From Hymenobacter sp. IS2118 (GTDB lineage: Bacteria > Bacteroidota > Bacteroidia > Cytophagales > Hymenobacteraceae), in assembly GCF_000715495.1 (NCBI RefSeq), contig NZ_JNLX01000047.1, forward strand, positions 1-64,000: 64,000 nt of DNA, written 5' to 3'. This document shows positions 58,922 through 64,000 of this stretch, in pieces (the stretch's first letter is position 1; each line of letters starts with the position of its first letter). Below the pieces are notes generated by a model that saw nothing but the letters and a program-made list of their open reading frames with translations, made no database searches and had not been told where the DNA came from. The position numbers and the translations under genes are program-made.

Positions 58922-61330
58922 TTAGTTACGAAGAGGCTTGCCAGTCGTGAGAATGCTCTGAATCCGCTCCAACGTCTTCCTTTCGCCGCAGAGCGACAGG
59001 AAGGCTTCGCGCTCCAAATCCAGCAGGTACTGCTCGCTCACTTCGGTGGGCGCGCTTAGGTCGCCGCCGCACATCACGTAAGCCAGCTTGTCGGCGATGA
59101 GTTGGTCGTGCGTCGAAATGTAGTTGCCCTGCTGCATGGCGTACACGCCGGTTTTGAACATGGCCAGCGCGCCTTTGCCGTGCACCTTGATGTTGGTCTT
59201 GGGCACGGGCTGGGTGTAGCCGGCATCGGCCAAATCGAGGGCGGCGGCTTTGGCGGCGGCAATCACGCGGTTGCTGTTCACCACAATTTCATCGCCCCGG
59301 CGCATAAAGCCCAGGTCAAACGCCTCCGCAGCGGAGGTTGAAACCTTGGCCGTACTGATGGTCATGTACGTGTTGCGCAGCATGTTGAATTCCGGCTCGC
59401 CTTCTTCGTACTTGAGGGCGGTGCGCAGGGTCATTTCCTTGGTGCCGCCACCGGCCGGAATCAGGCCCACGCCGAATTCCACGAGGCCCATGTAGGTTTC
59501 GGCAGCTGCCACCACGCGGTCGCAGTGCAGGTTCACTTCGCAGCCGCCGCCCAGCGCCAGGCCGTGCGGCGCGCCCACCACCGGAATACTGCTGTAGCGC
59601 AGCCGCATCATGGCGTTCTGGAACTGCGCAATCATCATGTTCAGCTCGTCGAACTCCTGCTCCAGCGCCTGCATGTACACCAGGCCCAAGTTGGCACCCG
59701 CCGAGAACTGGGCACCGTCGTTGCCAATCACTAGGCCGCGGTAGCCGGATTCGGCCATTTCGATGCCCTTCAGCAAGCCCTGGATTACATCCTGGCCCAG
59801 CGAGTTCATCTTGGAGTGGAATTCCACGTTCAGAATGCCGTCGCCGAGGTCGATAACCGAAGCGCCCGCATTTTTCCACAGCACTTTGCCGGTGCTGCGC
59901 AGGTTGTCGAGAATGATGAAGTTCTCCACGCCGCGCACGGGCTGGTAGCTCTTGCTTTCGGCGTCGTAGTATTCCTTGCTGCCGGCCGCGTTCACTTTGT
60001 AGAACGTGGTGTGGCCGGCGGCCAGCATTTCGGTAACCCAGGCAGCCGGCTCCTTGCCTTCGGCCGTCATCAGTTCCACGCCTTTTTGCACGCCCAGGGC
60101 GTCCCAGGTTTCAAACGGACCCATCTCCCAGCCAAAACCGGCCCGGAGCGCATCGTCAATCTTGTACAGCGCGTCGGTGATTTCAGGGACGCGGTTGGAC
60201 ACGTAGGCAAACAAGCTGCCGAAGCTCTTGCGGTAGAACTCGCCGGCCTTGTCCTTTCCCGTCACCAGCATCGCGAAGCGCGGCGCCAGGGCGTCCATGG
60301 TTTTGGTGAGCTCCAGCGTGGCAAACTTCACCTTGGCGCTCGGCTTGTATTCCAGCGTGCCCAGGTCCAGGGCCTGAATTTCCGACTTGCCGCCTTCGCC
60401 CTTCACCTTCTTGTAGAAGCCCTGGCCGGTTTTGTCGCCCAGCCACTTGTTCTCGCCCATTTTCTTGAGGAATTCGGGCAGCTGAAACACGTCTTTGGCT
60501 TCGTCGTCGGGCAGGCCCTGAGCCAGGCCGTTGGCCACGTTCATCAGCGTGTCGAGACCCACCACGTCCGAGGTGCGGAAGGTGGCCGACTTGGCGTGAC
60601 CAATCACAGGGCCGGTGAGCTTGTCTACTTCCTCCACCGTCAGGCCCAGCTCCTGCATGATGCGCAGCACGTCCATGATGGCGAATACGCCTACCCGGTT
60701 GGCAATAAAGGCCGGGGTGTCTTTGGCCAGCACCGTGGTTTTGCCCAGGAACAGGTCGCCGTAGTGCAGCAGGAAATCCACGATAGCCGGGTCGGTGTCC
60801 GGCGTCGGGATTATTTCAAGCAGTTTGAGGTAGCGCGGCGGGTTGAAGAAGTGCGTGCCGCAGAAGTGCTTCTTAAAGTCGTCGGAGCGGCCCTCCGTCA
60901 TCAAATGAATCGGGATGCCGCTGGTGTTGCTGGTAATAAGGGTGCCAGGCTTGCGGAATTTTTCCACCCGCTCAAACAGGCTCATTTTAATATCCAGCCG
61001 CTCCACCACCACCTCAATGGTCCAGTCGCAGCCGGCAATATCCTTCAGGTTGTCGTCGAAGTTGCCGGTTTTGATGCGGCTGGCGTCGGCCTTGCGGTAG
61101 AGGGGCGAGGGGTTGGAAACGATTGCAGCCTGCAACGCAGCATTCACAATGCGGTTGCGCACCGCCGGCGCCTCCAGTTTCAGGCCCTTCTTCTCTTCGG
61201 CAGGCAGCAGTTCCTTGGGCACAATGTCGAGCAGCAATACCTGCACGCCAATGTTGGCGAAGTGGCAGGCAATGCGCGAGCCCATGACGCCGGAACCCAG
61301 CACGGCAACTTTCTTGATGGTTCTATTCAT
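58922..61330 (-). CDS. fadN: 3-hydroxyacyl-CoA dehydrogenase / enoyl-CoA hydratase fusion (FadN type)
   Basis: 802 residues. Domain order is dehydrogenase first: NAD loop VAVLGSGVMGSRIACHF (about 8-24), GTHFFNPPRYLKLLEI with the catalytic His, then a second C-terminal dehydrogenase half. The hydratase follows (about 470-700): oxyanion-hole segments LVIGNDGAQFSAGANL and APHGLALGGGCEVNLHCD. This order is opposite to E. coli FadB and matches B. subtilis FadN, which also neighbours fadA and fadE. It performs the two middle steps of beta-oxidation. Confidence 0.94.
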   Translation of the reverse strand: MNRTIKKVAVLGSGVMGSRIACHFANIGVQVLLLDIVPKELLPAEEKKGLKLEAPAVRNRIVNAALQAAIVSNPSPLYRKADASRIKTGNFDDNLKDIAGCDWTIEVVVERLDIKMSLFERVEKFRKPGTLITSNTSGIPIHLMTEGRSDDFKKHFCGTHFFNPPRYLKLLEIIPTPDTDPAIVDFLLHYGDLFLGKTTVLAKDTPAFIANRVGVFAIMDVLRIMQELGLTVEEVDKLTGPVIGHAKSATFRTSDVVGLDTLMNVANGLAQGLPDDEAKDVFQLPEFLKKMGENKWLGDKTGQGFYKKVKGEGGKSEIQALDLGTLEYKPSAKVKFATLELTKTMDALAPRFAMLVTGKDKAGEFYRKSFGSLFAYVSNRVPEITDALYKIDDALRAGFGWEMGPFETWDALGVQKGVELMTAEGKEPAAWVTEMLAAGHTTFYKVNAAGSKEYYDAESKSYQPVRGVENFIILDNLRSTGKVLWKNAGASVIDLGDGILNVEFHSKMNSLGQDVIQGLLKGIEMAESGYRGLVIGNDGAQFSAGANLGLVYMQALEQEFDELNMMIAQFQNAMMRLRYSSIPVVGAPHGLALGGGCEVNLHCDRVVAAAETYMGLVEFGVGLIPAGGGTKEMTLRTALKYEEGEPEFNMLRNTYMTISTAKVSTSAAEAFDLGFMRRGDEIVVNSNRVIAAAKAAALDLADAGYTQPVPKTNIKVHGKGALAMFKTGVYAMQQGNYISTHDQLIADKLAYVMCGGDLSAPTEVSEQYLLDLEREAFLSLCGERKTLERIQSILTTGKPLRN

Positions 61331-61388
61331 CCTCGGGAGGGGTGATTTGGTGAGAAAGTGATGTAATAGTATTGGAAACCCGGCCTGT

Positions 61389-61865
61389 TTAAGCCGATGC
61401 TTCCTGCCGTAACGGCTTCAATTCAAATCCTTCAAAAAGGCTTTTGCTTTCAATCATGCTCGTAATCTGCGCCGATACCTTGAAGAAAATATCGAGCTGA
61501 CTCTGCGGTATTTTATCGCGAATTTTCAGGTTGAAATGGCGCACCGTCTGCCGCGAAACCTCTTTTTTCTCCAGGCCTAGCGGCGTCAGAAAAATACGTA
61601 CTGAGCGTTTGTCCACTGAATCGGCCTGCTTATAAATCAGCCCTTTTTCCTCCATGCTGCGCAAAATCCGGGTCAGGCTGCGGGTTTCGAGGCCGAGCAA
61701 CGGCGCGATTTTAGTGGCCGGCGTACCCTTCTCCTGGTCAATATTCAGAAGCACAAACCCGATGCTGGTCGTGATGTCGTTCTGGGCTGCCTGCGTATTG
61801 TACATCCGCGAAATGGCGTGCCAGGCTACTTTAATGTTGTAATCGACAGTTTCTTCGGGCTTCAT
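61389..61865 (-). CDS. MarR-family transcriptional regulator of the beta-oxidation genes (predicted)
   Basis: 158 residues. Winged helix-turn-helix: TSIGFVLLNIDQEKGTPATKIAPLLGLETRSLTRILRSMEEKGLIYKQADSVDKRSVRIFLTPLG (about 33-98), flanked by dimerisation helices. It is the first gene of the fadN-fadA direction, with 58 bp to fadN. One TGTTAGGC motif lies 37 bp before its ATG and two before the acyl-CoA dehydrogenase gene, so autoregulation and control of the pathway are inferred. The ligand may be an acyl-CoA, as with functionally similar FadR proteins (different family); not shown. Confidence 0.88.
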   Translation of the reverse strand: MKPEETVDYNIKVAWHAISRMYNTQAAQNDITTSIGFVLLNIDQEKGTPATKIAPLLGLETRSLTRILRSMEEKGLIYKQADSVDKRSVRIFLTPLGLEKKEVSRQTVRHFNLKIRDKIPQSQLDIFFKVSAQITSMIESKSLFEGFELKPLRQEASA

Positions 61866-61901
61866 ATGCGAGGAGTAAGAGCGGTAAACTTACGAAAAAT
61901 T

Positions 61902-61919
61902 TGTTAGGCTTGCATACTA
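61902..61919. promoter_or_regulatory. Putative MarR operator 3 (TGTTAGGCTTGCATACTA)
   Basis: Core TAGGC-TT-GCATA, one mismatch from perfect dyad. It starts 9 bases upstream of a -7-like box TAAGTTTA (61885-61892, minus strand), the same geometry as operator 2. Confidence 0.7.
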
Positions 61920-61927
61920 GTTTACAA

Positions 61928-61976
61928 TTTAAAAGGTGGAAAACCCGGATAATCCCCGGATTCTCCACCTTTTAAA
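61928..61976 (-). terminator. Terminator of the acyl-CoA synthetase gene
   Basis: Stem TTTAAAAGGTGGA with TCCACCTTTTAAA (13 bp), symmetrical, 55 bp past the synthetase stop. Confidence 0.85.
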
Positions 61977-62030
61977 CGATGCACCAACTTTAGGCTTGCA
62001 AGGCGCGGGCAACCACTAGCCGACGTGCAG

Positions 62031-63809
62031 TTACCGCTTCTCCGTTTGCTGGTAAAAGCCTTCGATAAGTGCCTTGTTGTTTTCGGTAATGACCTTACGC
62101 TTCACTTTCATGGTGGGCGTCATTTCGCCGGTTTCCACAGTCCAGAGCTCCGGCAGTAGCACGAAGCGCTTCACCTGTTCCCACTGCGCGAAGCTTTGGT
62201 TGTACTTCTTCACCAAGCCATCGTAGTGCTCCACGATTTTCTCGTTCTTGATGAGTTCTTCGTTGGACGCGTCCGCAATACCCTGGCGCTTGCACCAGCC
62301 TTTGAGGTCGGCAAAAGATGGAACAATCAGGACGGAGGGAAACTTCTGGTCAGCGCCCACCACCATAGCTTGCTCGATGAGCGGGTCTTCCTTCAATTTT
62401 CCTTCAATTACCTGTGGAGCAATGTACTTACCGCCCGAAGTCTTGAACATCTCCTTCTTACGGTCCGTAATTTTCAAAAACTTACCGTTCACCAGCTCGC
62501 CAATGTCGCCGGTGTGGAACCAGTTTTCCTCGTCAAATTCCTTGGCCGTGAGCTCGGGCTTGTTGTAGTAGCCCTTCATCACGGAGGCCGATTTGGTCAG
62601 AATCTCGCCGTCGGCGGCAATTTTCACCTGCACGCCTTCTACCACCGGGCCCACAGTGCCAATCATGTTATTTTCCTTTTGATAACCGCCCACGGCAATA
62701 ACGGGCGAGGTTTCGGTGAGGCCGTAGCCCTCCATCACGGGGATGCCGGCCGACCAGAACACGCGGGCCAGCCGTGGCTGCAATGCCCCACCGCCCGATA
62801 CAATGCAGCGCAGATTGCCACCCAATGCCTCGCGCCACTTATTAAAAATAAGCTTGTTGGCCAGCGCCAACTGCGTATTATAGAAAAAGCCCTGGTCTTT
62901 TTGGGTATCGTATTTCAGGCCCAAATCCAGCGCCCAAAAGAAGAGACTTTTCTTCACGCCTTCCAAATCGTGGCCTTTAGCGACGATTTTATCATACACC
63001 TTTTCGAGCAGGCGCGGCACAGTGGTGAAAATCTGCGGCTTCACTTCGCGCAGGTTGTCGGCAATCACCTCCATGCTTTCGGCGTAGTAAATACTCACGC
63101 CGTTAATCATGTAGAGGTAGGTGACCATGCGCTCGAAAATGTGGCAGAGCGGCAGGAAGCTCAGGGCGCGGTCTTCTTTGGAAACGGGCACGGCCGGCTG
63201 CGAGCTGCGGCAATTGCTGAGCAGGTTGTCGTGGGTAAGCATCACCCCTTTCGGGCTGCCAGTGGTGCCGCTGGTGTAAATCAGGGTGAGCAGGTCGTCG
63301 GGCTGCACGGCCGCTTTAAGCGGTTCCAGGTCGGCCACTTTGCCTTTTTTGCCCAGTTCCAGCAGCTCGCTGAAGTGGCGGGTGCCGGGCAGGCGGTCGA
63401 ATGAGAAGATATTAGTGGCAGGAATATCGAGGCCAACGGTAGCCTCTTTCACTTTGTCCAATAGCTTTTCGTCGGACACAAAAATGGCCCGCACGCCGGC
63501 ATCGGCGAAGATGTACTTGTAATCTTCAACGGTGATGCTGGGGTACATGGGCACGCTCACGGCACCAATCTGGGCGATGCCGAAATCGGCCAGCATCCAC
63601 TCGGGGCGGTTCATGCTGATGATGGCCACTTTGTCGCCGTGCTTCAGGCCGAGCGATACCAAGCCCAAGCTGACGAGGTTGGCTTGGTCCTGTGCTTGCT
63701 GGGTGCTGGTGGGCACCCACTGGCCGTCTATTTTAGCCGCGAATGCGTCCGTCTTGGGTGAATTCGCTAGTTGATGGGCCAGTATTTCGAAGGTGCGGCG
63801 AACGTCCAT
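62031..63809 (-). CDS. fadD: Long-chain fatty-acid-CoA ligase (AMP-dependent synthetase)
   Basis: 592 residues. ATP-binding P-loop LIYTSGTTGSPKGVMLTHDN (about 192-211), VMEGYGLTETSPVIA, the hinge FHTGDIGELVNGKFLKITDRKKEMFKTSGGK with the C-terminal catalytic lysine region TMKVKRKVI. It activates free fatty acids to acyl-CoA, the entry to the genes that follow. It lies upstream of marR on the same strand, with its own terminator; no TGTTAGGC motif is seen in its 190-bp upstream region inside the window. Confidence 0.94.
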   Translation of the reverse strand: MDVRRTFEILAHQLANSPKTDAFAAKIDGQWVPTSTQQAQDQANLVSLGLVSLGLKHGDKVAIISMNRPEWMLADFGIAQIGAVSVPMYPSITVEDYKYIFADAGVRAIFVSDEKLLDKVKEATVGLDIPATNIFSFDRLPGTRHFSELLELGKKGKVADLEPLKAAVQPDDLLTLIYTSGTTGSPKGVMLTHDNLLSNCRSSQPAVPVSKEDRALSFLPLCHIFERMVTYLYMINGVSIYYAESMEVIADNLREVKPQIFTTVPRLLEKVYDKIVAKGHDLEGVKKSLFFWALDLGLKYDTQKDQGFFYNTQLALANKLIFNKWREALGGNLRCIVSGGGALQPRLARVFWSAGIPVMEGYGLTETSPVIAVGGYQKENNMIGTVGPVVEGVQVKIAADGEILTKSASVMKGYYNKPELTAKEFDEENWFHTGDIGELVNGKFLKITDRKKEMFKTSGGKYIAPQVIEGKLKEDPLIEQAMVVGADQKFPSVLIVPSFADLKGWCKRQGIADASNEELIKNEKIVEHYDGLVKKYNQSFAQWEQVKRFVLLPELWTVETGEMTPTMKVKRKVITENNKALIEGFYQQTEKR

Positions 63810-63974
63810 GGGTGGGTTTTATTGGTCAGGCAGGTGAAATTCAGCTTAAATAAAGAGCTTTTTTTTTCTCCGCTCACAACTTCGTTTGATGATGGTACTG
63901 AAATCGTGCTCTGACAAAAATCAGTTTGATGTTGTAAACAGCCAAAAAACCAGTGCGTGCGGGGTTTTAGTGCG

Positions 63975-63982
63975 TAATTTTG
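63975..63982 (+). promoter_or_regulatory. Possible -7 box TAATTTTG for a gene beyond the right edge
   Basis: Exact TAnnTTTG match on the plus strand, 18 bases before the window ends. No TTG is found at the -33 distance, and no downstream gene can be seen. Confidence 0.3.
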
Positions 63983-64000
63983 GCCCCCTGTTTACCTGCT

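Noticed and set aside
59816..61345. 509-codon plus-strand open frame opposite fadN
   Set aside because: Antisense shadow; the minus strand holds all FadN motifs.

Overview
The window is a chromosomal segment of a GC-rich Bacteroidota bacterium, most probably a Hymenobacter or close relative (Hymenobacteraceae, Cytophagales). The reasons are: gliding-motility lipoproteins GldB and GldD, porin O/P and PorT-like outer-membrane barrels, a secreted protein with a TonB plug, several promoters matching the Bacteroidota -33/-7 type (TTG, about 19-22 bases, TAnnTTTG), a 29-residue COX24/AURKAIP1-type ribosomal protein, and high GC throughout. This assignment is inference from gene content; no rRNA or tRNA gene was seen.

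Layout. 1-7.3 kb: a 15-bp tandem repeat at the left edge, a REP-associated tyrosine transposase (RAYT), plsY, and a secreted 1,826-residue protein of unknown function. 7.3-13 kb: a Gfo/Idh/MocA oxidoreductase, an O-antigen-ligase-like protein, a membrane glycosyltransferase and a porin O/P. 13-24.6 kb, mostly minus strand: FAH-family hydrolase with an SSS sodium/solute symporter, a secreted MG2-like/TonB-plug protein, prmA, a two-gene ABC exporter, a DUF6150-like protein, tpiA and a TspO-like protein. 24.7-33 kb: uvrA, a stand-alone HsdR-N-type nuclease candidate, two neighbouring paralogous secreted alpha/beta hydrolases (the second has Gly where the nucleophile Ser should be), and a membrane-anchored helix-hairpin-helix protein. 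33-38 kb: a molybdenum hydroxylase operon (PaoABC type) followed directly by a MocA-like cytidylyltransferase. 38-45 kb: an MFS exporter, an ECF-type sigma factor with a small overlapping partner, nth, and gldB with a GT4 glycosyltransferase. 45-53.5 kb: rng, the mini ribosomal gene, a TPR protein, HU, mutY, ssb, gldD and recG; gldE, often found with gldD, is absent. 53.5-55.6 kb: two secreted proteins of unknown function. 55.6-63.8 kb: a fatty-acid beta-oxidation block (acyl-CoA dehydrogenase, thiolase, FadN-type fusion enzyme, MarR regulator, acyl-CoA synthetase).

Two non-coding layers stand out. First, a set of long near-perfect palindromes lies between genes: one family with a GTCATGCTGAGC core and one with a GGCTGGCGCGCGTC core. 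They look like REP/MITE elements, and a RAYT is in the same window. Second, an 18-bp motif, TGTTAGGCNNGCNTACTA, occurs twice before the acyl-CoA dehydrogenase gene and once before marR, with nearly the same distance to the candidate -7 box in both promoters. This suggests that the MarR protein controls itself and the beta-oxidation genes. Most genes are ordinary housekeeping or envelope genes. The least-explained items are the 1,826-residue protein, the predicted hydrolase pseudoenzyme, the stand-alone nuclease and the palindrome families.
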